This document shows, one piece after another, positions 24,513-31,971 of a DNA stretch of 64,000 nt. Source of the stretch: Nocardia sp. CNY236 (lineage in GTDB: Bacteria > Actinomycetota > Actinomycetes > Mycobacteriales > Mycobacteriaceae). Position 1 is the first letter of the stretch. Every line of letters starts with the position of its first letter. A model generated the notes under the pieces. The model did not search any database. It had not been told where the DNA came from and saw nothing but the letters and a program-made list of their open reading frames with translations. The DNA lies in the NCBI RefSeq assembly GCF_000482385.1, contig NZ_AXVD01000020.1, positions 62,001-126,000 on the forward strand, read 5' to 3'. The position numbers and the translations under genes are program-made.

Positions 24513-25336
24513 ACGAGCAGCTCCTCAGCTCGGTAGCGAGTCCATGCAGAGATAGAGACGGTGGGGATTTCGTGGCTGTCGTCCGGCCACTCGTCGGCGG
24601 CCATGCAGTCGGCGAATATCTCGATGGCGCGGCGGTTGCACCGGCGACCGAGCGCCACGTCGGCGGCGTCGACGCGGGCGATGGTGATCCGGTAGGGCGG
24701 TGTCTTGCGTTGCGTGATGAATACGAAGTCGGCGACCTCGATGCCGAGTGCGAGCAGCCCGTCGACGTAGAACGGCTGTTGCATGAAGTAGCCGTACTCA
24801 CCAGCGGCTTTGGCGAACGCTCGATGGCCGGACGATTTCGATGTCTTGTAGTCGACGACGATCCACCGGCCATCGGGCAACCGGGTGAGCCAGTCGAGAC
24901 GCAGCCGTAAACGCGCTCCGGTCTGCTCATCGATCCACCACCCCGAGAGTTCGGGATCGCCCTCGGCGAGGTAGGCGCCCGCGAGGTCGTGCTCGAGCGC
25001 GACGCGCGCCATCTCGCGCGCCTGCTCGTCCTCGGCCTTGAGGATCGGCACCCGCCCGGCCGCGCGAATCTCCTCGCGGGCCTGCCGGGCGTCTTTCGAT
25101 CGCCAGTCGGGCGCGTCGATGACGATAAGTTCGGCGCCCTTGCCGAGCACGTATAGGTGTGCTGCGTGTCCGAAATCAAAGTCGCTCTTTTGGATTCGCG
25201 GTTGCTTGCGGAATTCCGACGGTGAATCGAACAGGATCGTGCGCGCACCCGACGACGACAGGCTGTTACGGTCGGCGTGGTATTCCTCGTCAGGCACGTC
25301 CGGGTACAGACCCGGCTCGATGAGCGCCAGCGTCAC
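24509..25336 (-). CDS. RecE-like / PD-(D/E)XK exonuclease
   Basis: 275 aa, GTG start. Begins PGLYPDVPDEEYHADRNSLS and SSGARTILFDSPSEFR, the typical opening of RecE/YqaJ-like phage exonucleases; FGHAAH supplies the first catalytic His, RLRLDWL the metal Asp and WIVVDYKTSKSS the D-x-K pair. Resects double-strand ends 5' to 3' to feed an annealing protein, producing recombination-dependent concatemers. Confidence 0.82.
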   Translation of the reverse strand: MTLALIEPGLYPDVPDEEYHADRNSLSSSGARTILFDSPSEFRKQPRIQKSDFDFGHAAHLYVLGKGAELIVIDAPDWRSKDARQAREEIRAAGRVPILKAEDEQAREMARVALEHDLAGAYLAEGDPELSGWWIDEQTGARLRLRLDWLTRLPDGRWIVVDYKTSKSSGHRAFAKAAGEYGYFMQQPFYVDGLLALGIEVADFVFITQRKTPPYRITIARVDAADVALGRRCNRRAIEIFADCMAADEWPDDSHEIPTVSISAWTRYRAEELLV

Positions 25337-25872
25337 GCCCTCACCCCCACCGGCTCGACGCTGAGGATGCGCGATGCGGTGTCGGCCGTGATCGCGGTCC
25401 GGACCCCGGTGCCGATGTCGCGGACGGTCGCCCGCGCGACGCCCGCACCGTTGGCAATGTCGAGGATCGTCATTCCGGCGACCTCGCGCAGGAACACGAT
25501 GTGTTTGCGGACGGCCTCATGGTCGCCGGCGTCGCCGCGAGCGATGCGGCGGCACCCGGCACACGTGCGGAGATTGATCTTGACATGCATCTCTCGCCCG
25601 CACGTATCACACAGGCCGCTGGTGACATCGAGGAAGGCGCGCAACGCGGCCCGCTCGTCGTCCATCGAGAATCCTGCGCGGATGCCATACTCCTCGCCGG
25701 TGCTCAGGGCCTCGGCACCACAGGCGCGGCGCACCGGGCAGTCGACACAGACCGCCCGGACCACCGCGGAGCTCTGCGACGGGAACGGGAACCACAACTC
25801 GGGGTCGTGATCGCGGCAAGCCGCGCGGTCGCGCCAGGTGGGGATCGCGGTATCAACTGGCCTGGTCTTCAC
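25333..25872 (-). CDS. WhiB-like protein fused to zinc ribbon and HTH
   Basis: 179 aa, GTG start. Residues 13-70 are a WhiB domain with all four iron-sulfur Cys (C19, C42, C45, C51; CVDCPVRRAC) but YGIRAGF in place of the usual G-V-W-G-G turn. A second pair CDTC (88-91) and CAGC (104-107) makes a zinc ribbon, and the C-terminus (MTILDIANGAGVARATVRDI) is a helix-turn-helix. WhiB proteins act with the primary sigma factor; phage forms can block host WhiB2 and cell division. The added ribbon and HTH could give it its own DNA target. Confidence 0.8.
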   Translation of the reverse strand: MKTRPVDTAIPTWRDRAACRDHDPELWFPFPSQSSAVVRAVCVDCPVRRACGAEALSTGEEYGIRAGFSMDDERAALRAFLDVTSGLCDTCGREMHVKINLRTCAGCRRIARGDAGDHEAVRKHIVFLREVAGMTILDIANGAGVARATVRDIGTGVRTAITADTASRILSVEPVGVRA

Positions 25873-26094
25873 TCAGGCCACCCCCGCCTGATAGTCGAGA
25901 TCCCGATCGCGGGCGCGGTCCCATTCGGCGTCCGGATCGTCGAGCAGCTCGGTACCGGGGTCCTCGTCGAGGTCGATACCGAAGCGGCGGGCACACCACG
26001 CTGCGAGCGCGCGCCCGATCACGGACGCGCCGAGGTACACGACCGCCTGGAGCAGGACGAGATAAACGACGACGGTGCAGAGTGTGATGATCAC
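25873..26094 (-). CDS. Small single-pass membrane protein
   Basis: 73 aa, GTG start overlapping the upstream stop. N-terminal transmembrane helix (IITLCTVVVYLVLLQAVVYL) followed by a strongly acidic cytosolic tail (DLDEDPGTELLDDPDAEWD). Directly upstream of the WhiB-like gene. Function unknown. Confidence 0.58.
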   Translation of the reverse strand: MIITLCTVVVYLVLLQAVVYLGASVIGRALAAWCARRFGIDLDEDPGTELLDDPDAEWDRARDRDLDYQAGVA

Positions 26095-26279
26095 GCGGCA
26101 TCACCGTGCTCGGTGGCCTCGGCATGGCTCACGATGTACGCGCGCCGGCGGCGCTCCTCAGCGACACCGATCACACGCTCGGCGTGGTGGGCGGACTGCC
26201 ACCCGAAGGCGCGCATGATCATGTCGGCGGTGGACTCCGACATGGGCGTGCCGTCAGCGAAGTAGCACGGAATGCTCAT
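26091..26279 (-). CDS. Small early phage protein
   Basis: 62 aa from ATG 26279 (ATGA overlap). Contains MSESTADMIMRAFGWQSAHH and a basic helix RVIGVAEERRRRAYIV. Resembles nothing I know; conserved-looking because it is locked into the overlap chain. Confidence 0.5.
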   Translation of the reverse strand: MSIPCYFADGTPMSESTADMIMRAFGWQSAHHAERVIGVAEERRRRAYIVSHAEATEHGDAA

Positions 26280-26437
26280 CGCGCACCGCCGATTTCGGCC
26301 CTGGCCTGGTCGATGTCGTATCCGATCTGGTCGCGGTCGTTGTCCATGCCCTTGGCGCAAGTGGCGAGGATGTAGCCGGGCCTCTTGGGGTCGGGCACGA
26401 AACAGCGCAGGGCGCAGTACTGGCAGTACGGCCCCAT
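26276..26437 (-). CDS. Small zinc-knuckle early protein
   Basis: 53 aa from ATG 26437, overlapping the previous stop by one base. CQYCALRCF and a later Cys (LATCAK) suggest one metal site. Charged C-terminus (DNDRDQIGYDIDQARAE). Function unknown. Confidence 0.5.
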   Translation of the reverse strand: MGPYCQYCALRCFVPDPKRPGYILATCAKGMDNDRDQIGYDIDQARAEIGGAR

Positions 26438-26697
26438 CACTGCACCGCCGCCGACGTATACCGGGTGGCGGTGCCGCACACTGTCGGATGCTCGGCCAGG
26501 GCGGGGTTCGGCGGGCAGATGTACGAGGTGAGTCCGGCCGCCGTCACGTAGTCGACGCCGAGATCGATGTGCTGATCACACACGCACACGTCGGCATCAA
26601 GCCTGCCGTGCAGACCCCTGGCTACGGCCGTGTAGCCCTCGACGCGACGCACAGCCCGCGCCGTACATGTACCGATGGTCTCGAATACGATGCTCAT
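26437..26697 (-). CDS. Small Cys-containing early protein
   Basis: 86 aa. Four spread Cys with CVCDQH in the middle; possible metal-binding fold. Coupled on both sides by 1-4 bp overlaps. No recognised family. Confidence 0.48.
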   Translation of the reverse strand: MSIVFETIGTCTARAVRRVEGYTAVARGLHGRLDADVCVCDQHIDLGVDYVTAAGLTSYICPPNPALAEHPTVCGTATRYTSAAVQ

Positions 26698-26873
26698 CGC
26701 GCACCCCCGCCGATCCGGTCGTGCGTGGCCTCAAGATCGTCGGCGAGCTGGTCGAGCTCGGTCGCGATATCGGTATCGCCCTGCCAGAGGGCGTGTCGGG
26801 AGATCTCACGCAGCCTGGTCACTGCGGCGGTGTGCACCTCGGACGCGACGGCGTCCGCGAGGGTACTGGTCAT
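26694..26873 (-). CDS. 59-aa helical early protein
   Basis: ATG 26873 and TGA 26694 both sit in ATGA overlaps with neighbours, which strongly supports translation. Sequence is one or two helices (AVASEVHTAAVTRLREISRH, TELDQLADDLEATHDR). Function unknown. Confidence 0.58.
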   Translation of the reverse strand: MTSTLADAVASEVHTAAVTRLREISRHALWQGDTDIATELDQLADDLEATHDRIGGGAR

Positions 26874-27187
26874 CGGTAGAATCCCTTCGTTACTTCGTGC
26901 GCGACGAGCTCCACCTCGGCGCGCTGGGTTGAAGTGACGGTTTGGATGGCGCCCGGCACGAGATCACTCGTGTCGGGCGTCGCGGTTTCTGAGGCTCGTC
27001 GCGGACCCGGTGCCAGCCGCACACTGAGGGTCACGGCGATGGCAGCGAGCAGGATGCTCGAGACCGCGGTGATACGCCGCAGCTGTCGGGCCGCGTTGGA
27101 CTCCGCCCCGACGAGGGCGAGCAGTACGGGCAGAACTGCGATGGCGACGAGTGACCACAGTGCGGCCACGGCGAGCACGGTGGTCAT
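26870..27187 (-). CDS. Two-pass membrane protein
   Basis: 105 aa from ATG 27187, chosen over an ATG four codons upstream because GGAGG precedes it. Two hydrophobic segments (VLAVAALWSLVAIAVLPVLL and ITAVSSILLAAIAVTLSV) and a Thr/Ser-rich soluble tail ending VAHEVTKGFYR. First gene of the main overlapped early chain. Confidence 0.6.
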   Translation of the reverse strand: MTTVLAVAALWSLVAIAVLPVLLALVGAESNAARQLRRITAVSSILLAAIAVTLSVRLAPGPRRASETATPDTSDLVPGAIQTVTSTQRAEVELVAHEVTKGFYR

Positions 27188-27224
27188 GGGGTCCTCCAAT
27201 CTTTAATGCTGGTGTGGTGTGGTG

Positions 27225-27276
27225 CGTGCACCGGAAAGCGAGGTGAGGGGTCCTCGGCGGTCCTCTCCGGCGCACG
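27225..27276. other. Long hairpin in the early leader
   Basis: Arms CGTGCACCGGA (27225-27235) and TCCGGCGCACG (27266-27276) pair over 11 bp with one mismatch; the loop carries further complementary GAGG / CCTC pieces. It lies in the 137-bp gap between the excisionase-like gene and the rest of the early operon, and may be an attenuator or antitermination site. No T-tract follows. Confidence 0.4.
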
Positions 27277-27324
27277 CGATCCCTCGCTGGTGTCGGCATT
27301 CCTGCAAGGGAAACTGGGAAGCTG

Positions 27325-27585
27325 TCAGGCGGACCGCTTGCCGAGGCGGCGGCGGCTGCCTGGGGTCAGGCTCATGGGGTTAGGCATGGTCAAGGCAGGG
27401 CTAGCGAGCAAACGGATGGACTCGAGGATGTCGCTCTCGGTCATGCGCCAGTTGCCGCGGGCGATCTTGCGAGCGGGCAATTTCTGGGCACGGACTTTCC
27501 GAAGCAGCCAGTCTTCACTCGGTGCGCCGATGCGTTCGGCGGCTACGGACAGCGGGTAGGTGCGGTCGTCGCTGGTCGCCGTCAT
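27325..27585 (-). CDS. HTH excisionase-like DNA-binding protein
   Basis: 86 aa, ATGA overlap with the Cro-like gene. YPLSVAAERIGAPSEDWLLR followed by KVRAQKLPARKIARGNWRMT and ESDILESIRLL is the winged-HTH pattern of Xis/MerR-like phage proteins (same style as the 18.3-kb protein). Second gene of the lytic operon, fitting an excisionase or early activator. Confidence 0.68.
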   Translation of the reverse strand: MTATSDDRTYPLSVAAERIGAPSEDWLLRKVRAQKLPARKIARGNWRMTESDILESIRLLASPALTMPNPMSLTPGSRRRLGKRSA

Positions 27586-27827
27586 GACGCGATCTCTTGC
27601 GGCCCCGTCCGGGCGACCAGAGCCTCGACACTGACTTTGAAGAGGCGGGAAAGGATGCCGATCTCGTCGGTCGTGAAGGGGTATTCGCCACGCAATCGGC
27701 GACCCATGGTCTGGGGAGAGATACCAGTGGTCTGCGCCAACTGCTGCTGGGTGATCCCCCTGCGCTCCATCTCGACCGTGATGTTGGCCGCGATATGCGC
27801 CCTGAAAGCCTCAAGGCTGTCTTCCAT
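27582..27827 (-). CDS. Cro-like XRE-family regulator
   Basis: 81 aa from ATG 27827; the upstream in-frame ATG would place coding sequence across two operators. Classical HTH: MERRGITQQQLAQTTGISPQ followed by TMGRRLRGEYPFTTDEI. Its start codon lies inside operator O1, and the gene diverges from the repressor gene, as in lambda-type switches. First gene of the lytic (leftward) operon. Confidence 0.82.
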   Translation of the reverse strand: MEDSLEAFRAHIAANITVEMERRGITQQQLAQTTGISPQTMGRRLRGEYPFTTDEIGILSRLFKVSVEALVARTGPQEIAS

Positions 27828-27981
27828 GTATGGAAGATTAGTCTCCACGTATGGGAGGCGCAACAATTGGAGTCAGATTCTCTACTCCACCTATGAAACA
27901 CTCAACACCAGAGCTGCGGAGACGCACCGGAAGTGGAGACAGAAGGATCTGTCAAGGGTGTCAGTTGTTCCATAGGTAGAG
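27821..27981. promoter_or_regulatory. Immunity operators: four copies of a 15-bp site
   Basis: Sites fit CTCCAC(G/C)TATGGAA(G/C): O1 27822-27836 (part of CTTCCATGTATGGAAG), O2 27843-27857, O3 27885-27899 and, inverted, O4 27967-27981. O1 and O2 sit at the cro start, O4 15 bp before the repressor start codon, O3 between. Nine of fifteen positions are identical in all four. This is the control region between divergent lytic and lysogenic genes. Confidence 0.78.
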
Positions 27982-27995
27982 ATACACTCCCTTTC

Positions 27996-28622
27996 ATGGG
28001 ATACACACGTCCACGGGGGCCATGGAACCGCGCCTTCGCCCACGAAGTAGTCCGGCGGCGCAACGACGCCGGACTTTCACAGCGAGAGGTGATCGAACGC
28101 TCCGGACTTGCGCGCTCGACATACACCAAGTTCGAGCTGGATCAGGCAGTGCTCACGATGGACCAGATGGCACTGATCGCTGACGTACTCGGTGTGCACG
28201 TCGAGGATCTGGCGCGCGGCGCCCGATTCCGAGTGGAAGCCGCCGAGCATCTAGATCTGCCGGAATCGGATCTGCGGGCAATGTCGTCGGAAACGTTGGA
28301 GCGTCTACTCGGGGAGCAGAACTCGTTTACTCAGTCAGTCGCTGCTGGGATACGTGGCGAGCTCGCACGCCGCGGCATGACGATAGAGGATCTAGCAGTA
28401 GCTGCACGACTGGAACTCGACCACCTGGCACCGCGGTTACGTGGCGAGCTACCGCTCGACCTCAACGATATGGCTGCGATCGCCCGCGCTTTCGATATTC
28501 ACCCCGACGACTTGATGCGCTTGGCCGCCATTGCGGCCCGCCCGCCCGCGCACCCCGAAGGGATGCCTGCACCAGTTGAAACTGCGCTGGTCTATCACAC
28601 CGACGGACCATCACTGCAGTAA
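27996..28622 (+). CDS. Prophage repressor with two XRE-type HTH domains
   Basis: 208 aa from ATG 27996 (the frame is open upstream but would cross O4). First HTH at about 20-75 (RRNDAGLSQREVIERSGLAR), second at about 115-175 (ARRGMTIEDLAVAARLELDH). It lacks the S24 peptidase domain of lambda CI, so induction cannot be by RecA-stimulated self-cleavage. The only rightward gene among the phage regulatory genes and next to the operator array, hence the immunity repressor. Confidence 0.82.
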   Translation: MGYTRPRGPWNRAFAHEVVRRRNDAGLSQREVIERSGLARSTYTKFELDQAVLTMDQMALIADVLGVHVEDLARGARFRVEAAEHLDLPESDLRAMSSETLERLLGEQNSFTQSVAAGIRGELARRGMTIEDLAVAARLELDHLAPRLRGELPLDLNDMAAIARAFDIHPDDLMRLAAIAARPPAHPEGMPAPVETALVYHTDGPSLQ

Positions 28623-28985
28623 GGACTGAGAGCACCCGACGGAACGGGTAACACTAGGCCACTCCCACGGGTGCGCGAGGCGCCACACCCAGCGCAGCTG
28701 TGTCGGATCATCGTCTGAGTTCGGCGATGCCCACAGCTCCTGCAAGATCCGTGCAGCTTCGCCGAACAGGATCGCCTCGTCTCGCTCACTCGCGTCCATG
28801 CACGGGATCACTCGCACCTGCTCGGGTCCAATATCGAGTTTTCCGACGTGCGTCATCAGTCGCCCTGTCGAGTGCTTCTCGACATGTACTGGCCCCAGTG
28901 CTCCCCGACTCACATAGATCCCTATCGCGGCCAAATCCCCATCGGGCGCCCACAGCAGGTGGGTGCTCCGCAATACCCTCATCAA
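28611..28985 (-). CDS. Hypothetical protein tail-to-tail with the repressor
   Basis: 124 aa, two possible ATGs at the start. Its 3' end overlaps the repressor 3' end by 12 bp on the opposite strand. Mixed alpha-beta composition (GDLAAIGIYVSRGALGPVHV, RDEAILFGEAARILQELWAS). Orphan position between two regulator genes suggests a lysogenically expressed gene; family unknown. Confidence 0.5.
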   Translation of the reverse strand: MMRVLRSTHLLWAPDGDLAAIGIYVSRGALGPVHVEKHSTGRLMTHVGKLDIGPEQVRVIPCMDASERDEAILFGEAARILQELWASPNSDDDPTQLRWVWRLAHPWEWPSVTRSVGCSQSLLQ

Positions 28986-29228
28986 GTCCCCTCTTGTTGC
29001 GTCCCGCTATGCAACCTGCCCGATGCCGACTTCACCATCAAGTGACTTCCGTCATGCCAACGCAATAATGCTTCGGCATCAACGCTGGTCAACTACATGA
29101 TCAACATCCAAACACCGCATTTGCCCAGATTGCAAGCGCAGAGCGCCTTTTCAGCTACTCACACTGTGAGTAGCTGATCCACAACTACTCTCGGAGTGAG
29201 TAGCTGAGTGACCAAGGGAAGTTGCCCT
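28986..29228. promoter_or_regulatory. Intergenic control region with palindromes before the MmyB-like gene
   Basis: A 23-bp perfect palindrome (arm AGCTACTCACA, centre C) lies at 29153-29175. A second interrupted repeat CTACTC / GAGTAG follows at 29185-29203, and the 12-mer GTGAGTAGCTGA occurs twice, at 29166 and 29196, 30 bp apart. This looks like paired operators for a dimeric regulator, most simply the HTH protein encoded immediately downstream. The remaining bases up to 28,986 show no gene. Confidence 0.65.
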
Positions 29229-29939
29229 ATGATTTCTAGACTCCAAACTCCGACCCTGGGTATGTATGTCAAACGCCTCCGAAGTCGTCGGGGATGGACA
29301 CAACGGCGCATGGCGCAGATCGCGTGCGTCGGCCTCAGCACGGTACAGCGCATCGAACAGGGCGCTGACGCCGACTACCAGGAAAACATCGTGGAGAATC
29401 TGGCAAATATACTGTGCGACAACGACCACGAGCGCGCGTACATGTCAGCACTCGCAGGCAATCCGACAGCAGCACTCGCCGACGTGGCCGCCGTAGGCGA
29501 CATCGCTTCCCTACTGGAATACGTGTCTCCAGTCCCCGCCGCATATCTAGTTAACTGGAAGATCGCCGCTGCCAACGAACAATATCGCGAGCTTATGCCC
29601 GGCTTAAGCGTCGCGGACAGTCTGCCGCACTGGATGTTCCTCGACGGTCGTTCCAAGCTGGTGATGCCGGACTGGCAAAAGCTGGCCGCGGATACCGTGG
29701 GCAGCCTTCGCTACTCTCTCGTCACCGCCGACGGCCACGGCGCAGCCGCCGACATTGTCGGCGATTTGATACCACGGCCCGAATTCCGCCGCATCTGGGA
29801 GTCGTGGATTGTCCACGCGCAAAGACCCGCGAGCGCGACGCGGCGCATCTGGTCACCGTCGATGGAGCAGATGGTCACGCTGCGCGAGGCGCTGATCCCC
29901 ACAGCATCAGGGCTACTGGTCGTCGACTTCCCAACGTGA
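29229..29939 (+). CDS. XRE regulator with MmyB-like ligand-binding domain
   Basis: 236 aa from ATG 29229, preceded by AAGGGAAG; a GTG seven codons upstream is possible. N-terminal HTH (RLRSRRGWTQRRMAQIACVG, then LSTVQRIEQGA) and a C-terminal PAS-like MmyB domain (VPAAYLVNWKIAAANEQYRE ... LPHWMFLDGRSK). MmyB-type regulators of actinobacteria sense small or fatty ligands and often control neighbouring oxidoreductases or hydrolases. It lies inside the prophage end and converges on the hydrolase gene. Confidence 0.75.
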   Translation: MISRLQTPTLGMYVKRLRSRRGWTQRRMAQIACVGLSTVQRIEQGADADYQENIVENLANILCDNDHERAYMSALAGNPTAALADVAAVGDIASLLEYVSPVPAAYLVNWKIAAANEQYRELMPGLSVADSLPHWMFLDGRSKLVMPDWQKLAADTVGSLRYSLVTADGHGAAADIVGDLIPRPEFRRIWESWIVHAQRPASATRRIWSPSMEQMVTLREALIPTASGLLVVDFPT

Positions 29940-29942
29940 GAG

Positions 29943-30752
29943 TTAGGACGGCAGACTGTCGAGCCACGTCAGGATCAGCGGATCGGTCAACTCAGGGTGC
30001 GTCCAGGTCACTGCGTGGGCGGCACCGATCTCGTCAATTGTTTCCACCTGAGTCGGGCCGCCAAGCTGCTGAGCTAGCGCAGCGGTCCGAGCGGGAGTGA
30101 AAACTTGGTCACCACTGCCGTGCATCAGCAGCGCGGGAGCAGTGATGTCCTTGATCATGTGCTCGATGCCCTCGCGATCGATCAAGGCCCGCCCGGCCAG
30201 TCTCAACCGCCGCCGATCCCCTGCGTTCCACTTGTCCAGCCACACCCGCCGGTGGCCCTCCCGATCGCCCCCGATCAACTGGGCCGCGATAGGTGCCGCA
30301 ACAGCCTCCATCGGCGTGTCGCCGAGGATCCAGGTGTCCATGAGGATCTGCTCGTACGCTACCCGCTCATCTACCTCATAAGCATCGGCTCTCGAGCCGA
30401 TCAGGATCAGGCCGCGTACACGGCTGGGATACAACAGAGCCATCCGCAATGCTATCCAGCCACCTTGGAAGAGACCACCCGCAACGATCTTGTCCAGCTT
30501 GAGGTGGTCGACAACGGCCCAAACGTCCCAAGCCAACCGCCAGTAGTCGAAGGGGGTGTCCGGGTCCTCGGTGAGGCCGTGGCCGCGGGCATCGATGGAG
30601 ATTACGCGATAGTCGGGTGCAAGAGACGCTTCCTGTGGCGCCCACATATCGGTGTCCAGAAAAATTCCGTGCATCAGCACTACCGCATACCCGCCGCCGC
30701 CGGTGTCGCGGTAGTGAATTCGGGCTCCGTCGTCGGTGGTCACGTACGGCAT
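29943..30752 (-). CDS. Alpha/beta hydrolase homologue lacking the nucleophile Ser
   Basis: 269 aa from ATG 30752 with GGGAGGGG upstream. Fold markers are intact: oxyanion HG (H28-G29), DARGHG (54-59), acid loop GSGDQVF and the terminal AAHAVTW His. The nucleophile elbow, normally G-x-S-x-G, reads G-L-F-Q-G: residue 95 is Phe (codon TTC at 30470..30468), one base from Ser TCC. Either a catalytically dead cargo protein or a sequencing or mutational change. It is the last gene before the tRNA fragment that marks the prophage end. Confidence 0.75.
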   Translation of the reverse strand: MPYVTTDDGARIHYRDTGGGGYAVVLMHGIFLDTDMWAPQEASLAPDYRVISIDARGHGLTEDPDTPFDYWRLAWDVWAVVDHLKLDKIVAGGLFQGGWIALRMALLYPSRVRGLILIGSRADAYEVDERVAYEQILMDTWILGDTPMEAVAAPIAAQLIGGDREGHRRVWLDKWNAGDRRRLRLAGRALIDREGIEHMIKDITAPALLMHGSGDQVFTPARTAALAQQLGGPTQVETIDEIGAAHAVTWTHPELTDPLILTWLDSLPS

Positions 30753-30949
30753 GGCGGCCCCTCCCTGATCAGATTGACGTCGCCCGACCATAACAGCAAC
30801 GTGTTCTAGGTGGGAGCGGAGAAACCTCCCATTCGGTCGTTGACCGCGTTGACGCCGTCAACGGGGGCCACTAAAGTCCCAGGTCGTACGAAGCGCGGCC
30901 ATCCACTCCCGAGCGTTCTGGCGCTGTTCACGGCGTTTCAGCAGCGAGT

Positions 30950-30979
30950 TGCATGGGGTTCAAGTCCCCTCTCGCGCAC
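30950..30979 (+). repeat. tRNA-Leu 3'-end fragment, presumed prophage attachment site (right end)
   Basis: GGGG-TTCAAGT-CCCC is a T-arm, followed by TCTCGCGCAC, which matches the 3' acceptor strand of actinobacterial tRNA-Leu (whose 5' strand is GCGCGAG). No 5' acceptor, D-arm or anticodon arm is found upstream, so it is not a functional tRNA gene. Such displaced 3' ends mark the far junction of an element integrated into a tRNA gene; the intact tRNA should lie left of this window. Confidence 0.7.
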
Positions 30980-31866
30980 AATGACCGTGGGGGCTGTGCC
31001 CGTTTTCGTGCTTCGGCGCCTGCCCGCCGATCAGAGACGGCCGATAACTGTGATGCCGGACGGACCAGCCCCTCGATCGCTCGCCCCCGACCCGGATCGC
31101 CCTCGGCGCCCCGACGCGGCAGCCACTGCACAGTGGTCGGACCGACCGAGCTGCCGTAGGTGATCGTGCCGTCGAATCCGCGAGCCAACTGCCCGCCCTC
31201 GACCAGCCGAGGCCACGCCGCGTCGGCGTCGCAGCGGGTCACCCGAACGGACGCGGCCCACCCCGTCCTACGCATCACACCACCAACGTGCGCCCCACAC
31301 CCTCTTACTGTGTCGCCCCACCGTGACATCCCGACGTATTCGTCGCCGATTCGGCATCGCTATGGGGCAAGACAGACGGTCGAAATGAGCGCCCAATGAT
31401 GTTCTGTCACAGCAAAATAAAGCCGCAGGGCACATGCGCCACGGTCCTTTCACATGAGAAAGGCTGCCTGGTAAGCCGATTCCCTGGTCCAACGCCCCCC
31501 GAAACCGACGCAGCATAGTTCGACATGCCGATCGCCTACACCGAACGCAACAGGGTCACACTCCTGAGTAACTCCAAAGTATCTCCCACGCGGTGAGAAC
31601 CGCGAAGCCTATCGTGATGGCGACTTCCGTTGTTCACGATACGCACTCGGCTGTGTCATCACCTCAATTGAACCAGACAATACTCATCATTGACGCAAAA
31701 ACGACTGCCGGTTAACGTTGCTGCGTGGAGCCTCGACTAGCGCTCCTCTCCAATCACGTTGGGAAGAAACAATGCTCGTTATTGCCCTGACTGCTCTCGG
31801 CTTGGGTATCCGAAGGATCCTGCGCAGGAAAGGTGACAAGCCCAAAATCGACTTTTGCTCCACCAA

Positions 31867-31971
31867 GAGATTCCTGAGGTCGAAGCAGTCCCCCTAAGAG
31901 ATGGCTAAGAGATCTCTGAGGGTCGAGGCAATCTCGCCAGGAGATTTCCGAGGTCGAGGTAGTCTCGTTCT
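31867..31971. repeat. Three imperfect 31-nt direct repeats
   Basis: Units at 31867-31896, 31909-31939 and 31941-31971 share GAGATyyCTGAGGTCGAGG-like cores followed by AGTC or AATC and then CC/CTCG. Copies 2 and 3 are nearly adjacent; copy 1 is 12 bp away. Purpose unknown; too few and too divergent for a CRISPR. Confidence 0.55.

Noticed and set aside
30901-30980. Complete tRNA gene
   Set aside because: Only the T-arm and 3' acceptor strand exist; no 5' acceptor, D-arm or anticodon arm can be found upstream.
30928-31329. 133-codon minus-strand frame across the tRNA remnant
   Set aside because: It crosses the att fragment, has no ribosome site and no domain-like sequence.
31867-31971. CRISPR array
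   Set aside because: Only three imperfect repeats with almost no spacers, and no cas genes anywhere in the window.
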